A stretch of DNA of 64,000 nucleotides from positions 5,191,644 to 5,255,643 of the forward strand of contig OZ025270.1 in assembly GCA_964019165.1 (NCBI GenBank), given 5' to 3'. Origin of the DNA: Mastigias papua. Taxonomy: Eukaryota > Cnidaria > Scyphozoa > Rhizostomeae > Mastigiidae. Position numbers and translations under genes: made by a program. Positions 1-11,057 of this stretch are shown here, one piece after another; positions within the stretch are counted from its first letter, which is position 1, and every line of letters starts with the position of its first letter. The notes below the pieces were generated by a model that was not told where the DNA came from, did not search any database, and saw nothing but the letters and a program-made list of their open reading frames with translations.

Positions 1-23
1 GTTTCTCTAAAGTGAAATTTTAC

Positions 24-731
24 CTTACTGCTATGTATTGTTTTAATCTCATGCACAGTTGGCAAAGGTAGAACTCTTCCCCCACAAAACTGACATGGTC
101 CACTAAAGAAACTTTTATAGAAAGCTTTCTCTGGGTTCACATTACTCTTGGCAGCCTCTTTTAAATCTACCGTAATTTTATTTGAAGTAGTTTCTCTCAT
201 AACTTCTAACATTTGAGGTAAGCCAACACTTGGAAATGGAGTCTCTCCTTCATAATGAGAATCAATACTTGATAATTCACTATCACTGTCACTATAACTT
301 GAGGAATATTTATCAATTGAGTCTTTGAAACTTCCAATCACTGCTGCTTGAGGCTGATATTGATGTTCTTCCTTTTCAGATGATAATCCGTTTGTATCAC
401 TATTCTGAATGTCACCCCCATTGTTTACTATTGCCTCATCTTCAATAGACATATCATCATGACCCTCTTTCTCTTCAGCATCCCCCTTCCCATTTTCAGC
501 ATCATTTTCATTTTCTATTTCACCATCTCCCTCATTTACTACAGTATATCCTTTTCTTCCCTTTTTAGGAACCAAATGTACATCACTGACTTCTGAGGAA
601 GCCCATTGATCCAATGTTGAATGGTCAAATGGTGATGCAGTAGTTCGACCAACAGCAATCAAATCCTGAAGCCAGCTCCATTCTGTCTGTGTTGATATAG
701 TTACCAACTCTCCCTTTAGTGCAACAGACAT
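24..731 (-). CDS. Partial exon of acidic, Ser/Glu/Asp-rich protein with a C-x2-C motif
   Basis: An open frame starts at ATG 731-729 and stays open to the left edge of the window. A good splice donor (AAG then GTAAAA) ends the likely exon at 24, giving about 236 codons. An in-frame TAG lies a few codons upstream of the ATG, so this ATG is the likely start, although a TTGCAG just upstream could also be an acceptor. The protein opens with a Trp-containing segment (TEWSWLQDLI), then a long low-complexity Glu/Asp/Asn/Ser stretch, then a conserved-looking end with GPCQFCGGRVLPLPTVHEI. This Cys-x2-Cys plus Pro-rich end resembles the ERICH6/FAM194 family, but only by recollection of its style, so no symbol is given. 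The rest of the gene lies outside the window. Confidence 0.6.
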
Positions 732-3700
732 TTTATCCACTGCAAGCTAATCAGGGACACTACAGGGTGCTCTGCTTTATAAATGCCCTCAAATATAAAA
801 GAGTCTAAATCAAAACTGATGAAGATTTAATTTATTTTCCATTACAATATATGCATACATACCTACATACATACATACATATATACCGTTTTACATTTTG
901 TGCTTAGCTACGTCATGTTGGTAGTTACAACAATAGATGCAATTAAGACGGCAAGAGATTTTTGAAGTGCTAATCCTTGACCCTGGCTCCAGCTTCTTCC
1001 TACAACCTTTCGTTGCCAGAATAGCAAATTACAAATAATGTCTTAGATACTTATATGCACCACTATACGAGCGTCAATTGAAATGAATATTTGCTTGTTT
1101 ATGTACCACCAAAAAGGTGCATTCAGTGTAAAACTCACGTCCGAGATTTCTTTCGTCATTTTGCCTTCACTTCAAGGGAACACAAAAAAGTCATCTCCCT
1201 GTCACATACCTGTATAAAAACGCTAAAAATAACAACTCTCAAGCCGGTACTCCGAGGGAAAGGCATATTTCGCCACACAGGAAGTAAGTACCACACTTCA
1301 GCAAAAGAGTAAATAGTTTTGTCGCCTCCAACTAAGTATACATGTCTACATTCCGGCTAAATGATAGTCGAGAGATACGAAGTGCTAATGTCCATGCTTA
1401 CTTCGAGCGATTCACTGTTAATAGCAAGCAATAATATTATACAAACGTACTTGATATTGCACCATTCTGTCATTTTAACCAGTTGATCATTTTGATCAAA
1501 AGGGAATATTATTAGCCTCGTTTGCATTAGGTAAACTATACACAAAATGTTACCATACCAACAGCCTCCATGTATTTTCACCGCTATTCCGAGGGTAACA
1601 CTTCAGCGCATAAGCTTTTTTTCAAATGGTTCTACCAAAGAATAGCATCTGCTGTGAAATTGCAATATAAATGTGAAAGCCTGCATATAAGCTAGTAATA
1701 TTGCAGTCGCAAATGAGGGATAACTTTATTTGCTAACATTGTACACGTGTCCTTTATAAACTAAGGTGTTTTGGTCCAGAGATCAAACTTTCTTTGCATT
1801 TTCATGATTTTAGTATCAAAACTTTCTTAAGAATTATTTAGCAGAAAAATTTTTGAGTTACAAACCTGTACTTAGCCGAAGGCATATTGTACTGCAATAG
1901 TACTACCCAAGGGGGGCAGTCCCTACTTCTGTATACGTGGGTTCATATCACTATTTGGGGTATGGGATTTCACAAAAAAATTATATTTCGGGTCTGTAAA
2001 TTACAGATTTAAAAGTTAATATTTGGGGTTTGAGAATTGACAACAAAGTCGTAAAGAATGAAGTTCTAAAGGTTTCATGCTATAAATACTACAATGAAAG
2101 CCTTATTACAAATGATAATCAGATACTGCCCAAGTTGTGATATTCAACGAAATTTTATGAAATTGGTAATCCAAAATATGTTGTAATAGTTAGGGTTTAA
2201 AAATTTTGAGACTCAATATTTGGGATTCCTCAAAGCTATGACTCAATATTTGGGGGTCAGCAAACAATCACTGACATGGGCCTTGAGAGGCAGCCTGATA
2301 TGTGACTCAATATTAGGGAGATTGTAAAAGGGGCACCACTAGCTCATAGGTGCCAAGGTGCCAAGCTATGAAGGGATTTAATTGCTCTTCTTTGAGATTC
2401 AACTTGAATGAGTTCCTCGACGTCCCAAACAAGATTATGGAGAAATGAACTGCTAGGGACATCAAAGATACAAGCAAGGATCTGAAAGTTTTGCAACTGA
2501 TTTGAATGAGCTGAACTGAAGCAACTCCAGGGAGAACCAAGTTATGACATAGCTAACAAATTTTTGGCATTGCTAATATTAAAAGACTTTTGTCAAGTGT
2601 CTTTAGAATATTGAATGCATGGGAATAATTCAAACATGAGCTTCAGTTCTATCCCATGATTTAGCGCAAGACAAAAAGGCACTTCTCTACAATAAATGTT
2701 TAACTATTGCTTGAGCATTTTTTATTTGTCATATCGCTACTCCCAGAAACTTGATGAAGCATTCTGCAATATCTGTCGATGTTACATGTGACACCTTAGA
2801 TTGGATTTCGACGATAAAGTGTTGTCTCTTCACCCAGATCCCTGACATGAAACTAGAGCTTTTAATAGTTTCAGAGCTGTACTACTTGTGTAACAGTAAG
2901 AGTTTCAGGTTCCAGTTGCAAATGGATATTGAGTTGTCTGTTCATAGCGCATCCCATACATGTTTTCAAAAAGGCTTATTTTAGTGTAACAATTAATAAT
3001 CCTTGTCGCTACGGGAGAGTAGAGTATGGTTGTTGAAGATTAGAAAATGTGGTGTCATAGATACTGTTCGAGGCTGCAAATATTTCCATCGCACAAGTGA
3101 CCGGTGGAGATTTTGCTGTAAAGAATGATAAAGATGCTGAGACAAGGGTGGCTATAAGCAGTGCATTGACATAAATCGGCCTTCACTTTAAATGTGTAAC
3201 TAACGCTAGCTTTATTGCAAAGAATTTAGGTACTTGTTTAACTTCAAGTCCTTTGTCAGTGGCTATACCTGGCTTACAATACAAGGGGTTCGCTTGTCAA
3301 GCATAGAGCTTTAGCGCAATGTGGTCTGAACTTCAACAATGTCCTTCAAATTGCTGCTGGTTATCACCAACGCTCTTGCATGTAATAGGGCAAACAAACG
3401 TTTTCGCATCTTTTACTGCAATTATGAGAATAAACCTCCAGTTTATGCTATTTCTAAAGAGAAGACATTATGTAGATGATGAAAAGAAGAGTGGATATCG
3501 ATTTTAAGAGGACAATATTCGATGAGAGAACGCATAAAAGCGGATGTGTTTCTTTTTTATAAGAAACAAGTATATAAGAAACAATTAAGAAACACAGGCA
3601 GGCCGAGTTTCGAAAGTAAACTTGAAACATCTGCTTTTGCGAGAAAATTTTGTATTGAACTGGAAGCAAAATACAAACAACATCCGTCTCTCAAATGTTT

Positions 3701-4530
3701 TCTACTTAAACTTCGATTTCCCGTCTCATAGTTGTCTTATTGCTATTGGGAATTTCAAAGATTGTAAGAAATACTTAAGAAACATTCAAGGCTGGATTTG
3801 CCAAATATCAGGAAGCATCCAGGCTGAAGGGTGAAAATTTGTCTCTTATAAAAAACATGCCCTAGATTCTAGTACAAGGACTCATTTTATTTGATCACGA
3901 GCATTGTAATCTGAATGTGAACATGTTTATTACGGTACATTTAAATTGAACAAGTAACAGCATGATTATCCAATCTCAAACTGTCATGTGCTCCAGTTCA
4001 TGTAGCTAATCACTAGATAAAAGAGGATTTCTCTACAGCTAAGCTTCACCACACTAAAGAATCCATTCGTAGGACACACGAGACTTTGGATCACTAGCAA
4101 CATCAGGATTACTTGAGGGTAGCTGAAGATGGAATCCAGTTAACATCGAAGAAACAAGTACAGACATGGAAATGTTTTTCCTGACTATACGATTGTACTT
4201 GTTGCTTCCAAACCAGTCTCATATTTCAATACAACCCGTTCAGTTAAAGAGTGAATTCTACAGTGCTATTTTGACTTCCCTTGACCAATTCCACCACTAA
4301 GTCTACATATCATCTCAATATTATCCGTAAATAATTGTTCTGCTTCCTAGATTGTAGCGCTCTTAAAACCTATATCTTCCATAGATCTTGCAGTTACTGA
4401 AGAGAACTGTTACTGGGCATTGAACAAGAGCAAATATATCAAAAAATACAATTAACACTTGAAGTTATTTTGCAAGTGGTAAATAAGGATATTCCAAGGC
4501 TCACTAGTTCTCACAGACAGAATGGAAAAC
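732..4530. other. Gene-free stretch
   Basis: No open frame here has recognisable protein features, and frames longer than 75 codons are absent. There is a short CATA/CATAC microsatellite near 850-890. A region at about 1920-2320 has several dispersed copies of the phrase AATATTTGGG. I see nothing else I can support. Confidence 0.5.
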
Positions 4531-4532
4531 CC

Positions 4533-5023
4533 TCGGCCGAACGATCGCACACTTTGCCCAACGTTCATCCAACAAATGTTGGATAGAAGATTTTACGGGG
4601 TGGCCAAATGATTCAAGAAATGTTGGACGAAAATATTCCACGCTTTAGATAACATACGCGCAACCTTGATCACAAAGAAAAGCTACATTAGCATTACATG
4701 ACCCATCCTAACAGTGAAAAGCAGTATCAATAAAACATCGCTTCATCTATAAAAAGATGCACATTTGTCGTGATTTCAATAATTGTAGGAATTATTGAAG
4801 ATGAAGATTGTCAAGCGATTCGAGAAAGCTCATGAAGTGGGATAGAACTACAGGGCAATAGCATTCCAATGTTGGGCCATCCAACACTTTTAATTTTGTT
4901 CAAACTTCTTCCAACATTTGTCAGTTCATCCAGCATGGTGGCCAAACGATCTAACATTGGTCATCCAACAAATTTTGGATGAATGGTGGACCAAACGTTG
5001 GATCGCTTGGGCGGGGCCTAATA
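4533..5023. repeat. MITE-like repeat rich in inverted ATCCAAC/GTTGGAT motifs
   Basis: Many copies of CATCCAACA and TGTTGGA in both orientations lie at 4555-4630 and 4870-5010. The right edge reads GATCGCTTGGGCGGGGCC. A related shorter piece occurs at 5680-5752 and ends GATTGCTAGGGCC. The many inverted copies suggest a foldback or MITE-type sequence with no coding capacity. The exact left end was not fixed and the superfamily is not known. Confidence 0.4.
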
Positions 5024-5037
5024 CTTGAAAGAACTAA

Positions 5038-5413
5038 GGTCCCGTTCATATTATTCCATTTTTGGGCAAAGACGGACCTGTATAGCTTCATTTCTGGCAT
5101 TGAGTTCATTTTAGTCCGCCCAAAAAGCGGAGCTAAATTAAATCTATGATCAAAATGGGGCTAAATGAAAATGGAGCTAAACAAAAACGCAACTCTGTAG
5201 TGTGAATACCAAAAACGGAAGAATATGAAAATGCTACCAGTAGCGCCAATATAAAAGAAGCCGTAAAACAGAGGCGTTTTTGAGGAAAAATGTGAACACC
5301 AATTGATAGATATGCATTTCCGTGTGAAAACTCTAGTGAGAATAGAGAAGCAAAACAGCTCCGCTGTTGGAGGCAAAACCAGATCAAAACGAAAATGGAG
5401 TAATGGGACCGTG
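5038..5413. mobile_element. Non-autonomous TIR element (MITE) starting GGTCCC
   Basis: The left end reads GGTCCCGTTCATATTATTCC and the right end, read in reverse complement, GGTCCCATTACTCCATTTTC, giving imperfect terminal inverted repeats that extend inward. The element splits a sequence whose uninterrupted relative occurs at 5745-5775 (CCTAATACTTGG followed by TCAATTCTTGACG), so a paralogous empty site supports insertion. There is no coding capacity. The superfamily was not determined. Confidence 0.55.
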
Positions 5414-5416
5414 GCC

Positions 5417-5930
5417 TAAATCAATTCTTGACATCAACAGAATATATAAACCCAAAATCAATGCGCAAATTCAAATAAGGAATACACATGAACATGTACG
5501 AGAGCAATATGCATTGCAGAAAGAATCAATGTAAAATAAGCGAAATTAACTCTACGATTACTAATGAGATTATCGGTGGCACATTATTCAAATCATTCTT
5601 CTTTTTGTTATGTCAAAAGAGTTTTATTCCTATTAAGTAAATATATCAAACGAAATGAAAATGAAAATGAAAGATTGTGGCTAAACGATCCACCACTGTA
5701 CATCCAACAAATGTTCGATAAATGTAAACAAAATGTTGGATTGCTAGGGCCTAATACTTGGAAGTAGTCAATTCTTGACGTCAATAGAGTATATAAACCT
5801 GAAGTCAACGCACAAATTCAAATAAGGAATACACCTGAACATGTAAAATAGGCAAAACTAAATTTGTTATTACTAATGAGATTATCGACCGTACATTATA
5901 CAAATCATTCCTCTTTTGCTATGTCAAACG
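5417..5930. repeat. Diverged direct duplication, period about 347 bp
   Basis: The segment 5421-5620 (CAATTCTTGACATCAACAGA and onward) recurs at 5768-5930 (CAATTCTTGACGTCAATAGA and onward). The two share CAAATTCAAATAAGGAATAC and ACTAATGAGATTATCG. The duplication also includes the end of the repeat before it (GGGCCTAATACTTG at 5020 and 5749). No coding content was seen. Confidence 0.6.
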
Positions 5931-6825
5931 AGGCTTTCATGCCTTGATATCATTACACTATTAGCAGGTGGCTATAACCTAGTGAGGTGTCAGCATTTCC
6001 ACTCATTACAACTCACTACATGGAAACCTTAACGGGGAAGGGAGTCTGATTTACAGGTAACCATGTAAAAAGTAATTCAACAATATAACTGAGCAAAAGG
6101 GTTATGGGGAAGAAATAAAACACAAACATGAGAAATGAATGCAAAAATATACTAGCAAATATTGAGGGTAGAATATATTAAAATAGCTCACCACAGGAAT
6201 CACTATAAATCGTACTTATATAAAATCTAAAAATAGTACATTTACCTAAAAAGGCAACCTCGTCATTAATATGAATCATGCAAGTGACAAGATGGAGTCC
6301 TCATCTTACTCCATAAATATACAAGCTGCAAATTGACGGACTACACTAGCTAATTATGAAATTATGGCAATATGAATTATGGGAAAAATCGAACTGTCTG
6401 ACATGCAACGCTGAAGTAAACTGTAAACAGAAATAAGACACTACCAAAAAATAATCTGCAGAGAAACAATTTGATAGAACCTAACGAAAAGAAGAACAAG
6501 TAATATGACATAACAGAAATACCTGTTCAAAACGGAAAGTGTCATACATTTAGCGTCAAAAAGTGTGTGAACAGATAACTCTGCAAATCAAAAGCAGTGA
6601 CCACACAAATCAGTGACAAGTCATATATAAATATAGCACTAATACCAAGCATAGCCGTTAGATATGACTATGTAATAGTTAGAAATAAAATTACGAGTAC
6701 CCAGAAGCCGCTAAGCAACAATACAATGCTACATAATGCATTTGAATACAAAGATGCATAGGAAAATATTTCAAGTACAAGTGACACTATATAATCTGAA
6801 AATTTCTCTAGAGGCATTTACCACT

Positions 6826-7002
6826 TTATTCTAGGCTTTCAGATCCATTAATTACTTTATCTAGGTGTTGCTGTATGTTTTCAAATTTGTCTTCCCCACT
6901 GACGTCTATCAATCCACGTTCCCAAGACGATTTTCGTTCTATATCACTTACAGCATTTGATACATCTGGAATATCCTTTACTTCTGGCGTTGAAGAGCAA
7001 TC
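6826..7002 (-). CDS. GYG1: Glycogenin A, last exon with glycogen-synthase-binding motif
   Basis: Acceptor TTCTTTAG. It encodes a short linker, then [20 protein letters not shown] and a short helix, ending in TAA at 6828-6826. The stop codon sits inside an AATAAA hexamer, which might act as the polyadenylation signal. Confidence 0.85.
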   Translation of the reverse strand, partial: DCSSTPEVKDIPDVSNAVSDIERKSSWERGLIDVSGEDKFENIQQHLDKVINGSESLE

Positions 7003-10000
7003 CTAAAGAATAAAATATAACTTAGATATGATTCAGGAAAGCAATAGGACATTAGCCTTAACACCAACGTACTTTAATCGAAACGTGTTTTCCGTTGTTG
7101 ACGAATTACCGGAACTTCCCAATGACACCAATCTGTTTGCAGGTGCTAGAATATATTTGTGTGGACAATTCTAGAACAGCATTGAGTAAAACATATTATA
7201 GCTCTAGTTTACTTAGGCATATTCAACTCTACTGAAACAAGAATAACTCAGCGTGACTAAGAAAAATCTGGAGCCATAGATTTATTCAGAGAACAATTAT
7301 ATATGTAATGTATACCTTTCTAGTAAATTCTGACTATCAGTTTCTAACTATTTAATATATTCAATATTATGGTTCTTCAAGTGTGATCTATTTCTACTCA
7401 TTGTACTAATGTGATCTACCAAAACAAAATCTGTGCATTGAGAGGGTACACTGTGTATACGTCAGTTCACGGCGAATCTCATCAATGTAGACTCTAAAGA
7501 AATGTCCAGCGGAATATACACAACAACAACAACAAACAATGTACAAGTCAACAATCAAAATGTCAATTACTTCGGCTTCCTCCACTGGGCACTCTGACTG
7601 GGCACTCTGGAAAACACTATAAATTTCCCACCACATTTGAATAAACTGTTTGGCCCCCTCAGTACTAGAGTTTCCTTCTTTAATGTGCACCTGGGATGTT
7701 TGTGTGTCAAAGAAATGATGCCATGGTTTCACTGCACCAAGAAAATGAACAACTTTTGCATCTTTGCCAAATCTAAATGATAAAAGAGCAAAATTGACAA
7801 ACACATGAAACAAAGCTGTATGCTTTGAGAGTCGCAGAAGCTACAAGTAAATGAACTAACAATAAACCATAAACTGGCTTTTCCTGCATAGCAATTAAAT
7901 GCAATGTACATACTTCTTGTAAGCCGGAGCATAACTGTAACACACATTAGCCACCATATTATATATAAATGGAAGATGATACGAAATGTCTTTAGTTGCC
8001 CAGTCCTTGAAATACATGTTGAGTAGGCCCTGATCACCACCTAGAAGATACCAAATGTCACTTTCTTATTGGAAAGAAAAGTATTCTGTTTGGAATAGAG
8101 GGGGGAGGGGTGATGGAATAAATTGTGTCTGCAGGACATGTAATGTACATTCTATATGCTGATTTTAGGTTGCAGAATTTTGAGACATAACTACTTTGCA
8201 AACCTGGGAACTTGCAGGCATTTTTCAGGGTGTGCATTTGCTTTTGCATGCCTTTGCCACAAAAGTTTGATTGTAGGCCAATCAAATAAAGTACTCAGCA
8301 GGGGTATATCTATTCTGGAACAGAGAGTACTTCAGGCTGATACACAAAGCCAAAACAGTATACAATAAACAAACTTTCATATGTGTCAATAGAGATACTT
8401 GTGCCATTGAAGTACTTTGCTTCAAGTAGTTTTTTTGAAAGAAAAACCCAAATTTATTTTGGCACCAAACTCTATATAAGAAGCAAATGACCATGAGAAA
8501 TTCATGATCTTATGAGCAAATGTTTGCTATACTGGGATACAACTAGAATTCAACTCAAATGCCAAAAATACTTAAACTATTTGTTATATTCAGAATTCTC
8601 TCTGTAAGATTTTGCAGTACTTTCAATCAAAAATTGCACAGGAAACATTTACATCACTATCTGAAAGACAACACTAAAGCTATCCATGGCTAAGTGAAAA
8701 CTTTGGACATTAGGGAACAAACATGAAAATGATTCACCATTATAGCATTTATTCTAAGGAACTTGCACATTTTATCCCAATGGAACAGTTTTTACTGCAA
8801 GACCCCAAGGAAGTAACTACTTGCCTGTATATCTTTTGCATGTTGTAATATGCTTAATCTGCAACTGTTGAACCAGTTAAAACATGTTTTACAAAACAAA
8901 ATCAAGTGTAAATTTTGGTCAAGTTTATCTCTGATTCATGAAGTCTATTGTGGCTATCTACAGTGTGATACTGGGTGGTGGAAAAGATTGTATATTCAAT
9001 GTATACTGAAAAACAAACACAATACAACAAACCATCAAAACTTCCATGCTCATTTGCAAACCTAATGAGGGCAGCATATGTTTCAATTGACGGGACAAAG
9101 ACAAATACACCACTGTTGAAGCAGTCTGGCCATCCAATATCTGGTGCAGCTGATAGTTCATCTCTATCAAATAGCTCATCTATATTATTTAGAACCAAAG
9201 TGTCTGCATCTAAAAAGACACACTTTTTAAACTGCACTAAAGTCCAGATTTTCAACTTTGTGAATGTGATTCCAAGCTCTGGTCTTTCAGTTAAAGCTAG
9301 GTTTTCCTCATCTGTAGTGAACAGGGGCTTGACATCAATCAGATCATCCCATATTTGTAACAGACGATCTCTGCAGGTAAAAAAGTGTGCTCCTAATCAT
9401 TGAGAATGAATTTACATAAGAGTGAGTCGACACAAGACTCACAATTTATAGGAACTTCAAAACACATGAAATGCATAGAACTTATAGCACTATTTTCATT
9501 GCCTGATATGAAGGCTGTCTAATAAAACTTTCATCAGTTTTTCCTGACTTTTAATAGCACTATAGTAAATGTGGACAGAATTTGAATTATTTGAAAATTA
9601 CAGCTGGCAAATACATTAAGTGCAAAAAATTTTGGTGCAAAATAATTCGGTGGAAAAATATTCAGTGGAAAAAATTTCGGAGGGATTTTGACCATTTTGG
9701 TGATAAATGTCAGTGGAATCTGTAAAAATTTTGGTTGCTCAAGGAAATTTTGGTGTTGTCAACTTAAAAAAACTTGCAATCTGGCTCATTCTTACCGAAA
9801 CCGAACAAATTTATATATCATGTAGTCTGTCTTTGGTAGCTAATTTACAAATCTGCAAATGGATCCTCAGCTTCAAGTTCTTCTAGGAAAACGTCATCGA
9901 TTCCTGTGATGCAAAGCAGTTGTTTCACAAATGATGATAAAGGGAAATTTCCCGTACACTTTGTTTTTTATCAGCCACGGGGGAAAAGTTTATGGAACCG

Positions 10001-11057
10001 TTGAAGGTCCGAAATACTATGTTTCACCAATTCCCAATCGTGACTTTGATATTTTAATAAATGCAGAGTTCAAAATTGCACCGCACCAGTTGCCATATAT
10101 AGACTCAAAGAAATTATTGAGGAAAATTACCATGTCCCGGGGGATCCTGCTTCAGATGGAAATTTGGACTTGGAAGAGATTGGCTCGTGGGTGGGGGGTA
10201 AATGATGAAACTGAGGATGTGCTGGTAATCGATTGTAAAGGTGGGGATGAAGATGACGATGATGCTATTGACTACATTCATAGTGATGATGCTGTCGCAT
10301 CAAAAATGGCTGTTGATGAACAATGACAATATGTAAAAAACAGTAATTTTTCACTAGGTCTCAATTACAGCAAGTCATTTTTATATGGACCTTGTGATGA
10401 AAAACGGACACTTTGAATGACAATTGAAGACATCAATTTTTCTAAGTCTCCAAAAATTTTGGTGCTATAAAGGTTTGGTGGCAAAAAAATTCGGTGAGAA
10501 AAAATTTCGGTGCTCTCTCATCACCAAAATTACATCCAACCAAAATTTTTTGCACTTAATGTACTGCATGAAAAACACCAACAGGCAACAAGGAAAATAT
10601 GCTAAAATTTTACATAGGTGAATAGTCTATTGGTACTGCAGAACTTCATTATAGCATGAAATAGTGGCAAAAATTTGCAGGCATACCAAAATGAGCATGT
10701 GATTCTCTTCCAAAGAAAGAAAACTATGGATACAAAAATTGAGTAATGCACAAAGTGCTGGGCATCAAAATGCCTTGTCAACCAGCTCAAAATGGTCAAA
10801 TTTCATGCAATGACCAAATAGAAGGCAATAGCATTTCAAAGCATAATAATATATACTGTGTTTCTTAATTGATATATGTGAAGGAGCAGTAAAGAAATTG
10901 ATGAACTACAATACCAACCTGACAACTGAGCATACACCATCAGTTACGAGTAGCACTAGTTTCCTTGAAGGTTTTGAATTTCTTAGTGACAATCCAAGAA
11001 CAGTTGCTCCAGATGCATAGTTATCATCTGATATGAAGCTGACAAAGGCTTCATCAT
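6826..11057 (-). CDS. GYG1: Glycogenin (gene A), five coding exons seen, first exon not found
   Basis: Coding exons in transcription order are 11057-10919, 9370-9033, 8040-7914, 7772-7571 and 7002-6826, all joined by GT-AG sites in consistent phase. They encode about 327 residues plus a missing first exon, close to the length of animal glycogenin-1. Family knowledge: a GT8 glucosyltransferase that primes glycogen by glucosylating its own tyrosine from UDP-glucose with Mn2+, in the cytosol. Visible hallmarks: the N-terminal [18 protein letters not shown] segment, the DxD metal site in [31 protein letters not shown] with the two acidic residues of the active site, the acceptor-tyrosine region [12 protein letters not shown], then [11 protein letters not shown]. 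The last exon ends in one glycogen-synthase-binding motif, [11 protein letters not shown]. The paralogue lies upstream on the same strand. The start codon must lie in an exon above 11057. Confidence 0.9.
7571..7772 (-). CDS. GYG1: Glycogenin A, end of catalytic domain
   Basis: Acceptor CATTTAG. It starts by completing a Lys codon, then [17 protein letters not shown], followed by a linker with [10 protein letters not shown]. The likely donor is GTAATT after GCC GAA, which joins in phase to the last exon. Confidence 0.85.
7914..8040 (-). CDS. GYG1: Glycogenin A, exon with acceptor-tyrosine region
   Basis: Acceptor TTCTAG, donor GAA then GTATGT. It encodes [17 protein letters not shown], then [20 protein letters not shown], which holds the Tyr expected to receive the first glucose. 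Confidence 0.9.
9033..9370 (-). CDS. GYG1: Glycogenin A, catalytic-core exon
   Basis: Acceptor CTGCAG, donor GATG then GTTTGT. The exon carries [15 protein letters not shown], the DxD motif (LDADTLVL), the [20 protein letters not shown] block and SFDG. It joins in frame to the exons on both sides. Confidence 0.93.
9614..10561. mobile_element. TA-flanked DNA transposon in an intron of glycogenin A
   Basis: The ends are perfect inverted repeats of 23 bp (CATTAAGTGCAAAAAATTTT and on), each flanked by TA, which fits a TA target duplication of the Tc1/mariner/pogo type. Subterminal 15-bp tandem units (GTGCAAAAAATTTTG, GTGCAAAATAATTCG, GTGGAAAAATATTCA, GTGGAAAAAATTTCG) fill 9620-9679, and related units lie inverted near 10450-10545. 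It lies between the first two known exons of glycogenin A. No transposase motif was seen, so it is probably non-autonomous. Confidence 0.7.
9931..10326 (+). CDS. Hypothetical 131-aa ORF inside the TA-flanked element
   Basis: An open frame of 131 codons on the strand opposite to glycogenin. I do not recognise it. It has a mixed hydrophobic/charged first half ([20 protein letters not shown]) and a strongly acidic C-terminal part ([17 protein letters not shown]). No DDE or zinc-finger signature is visible. It could be a remnant of the element's own protein or a captured host fragment. Expression is unproven. Confidence 0.3.
   Translation: MMIKGNFPYTLFFISHGGKVYGTVEGPKYYVSPIPNRDFDILINAEFKIAPHQLPYIDSKKLLRKITMSRGILLQMEIWTWKRLARGWGVNDETEDVLVIDCKGGDEDDDDAIDYIHSDDAVASKMAVDEQ
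10623..10695. repeat. Decayed end of the hammerhead-bearing foldback family
   Basis: TAGTCTATTGGTACTGCAGA, then ATTATAGCATGAAATAGTGG and GCATACC, matches the left terminus of the foldback element at 19058 (AGTCTGTTGGTACTACAGAA and on) with substitutions. No ribozyme core remains here. Confidence 0.45.
10919..11057 (-). CDS. GYG1: Glycogenin A, N-terminal coding exon
   Basis: Acceptor TTGTAG, donor CAG then GTTGGT. The exon begins after the first base of a codon, so an upstream exon supplies the start and one codon base. It encodes [19 protein letters not shown], the nucleotide-binding N-terminus of the GT8 fold, and ends inside the Arg codon of SVVR. Confidence 0.88.
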
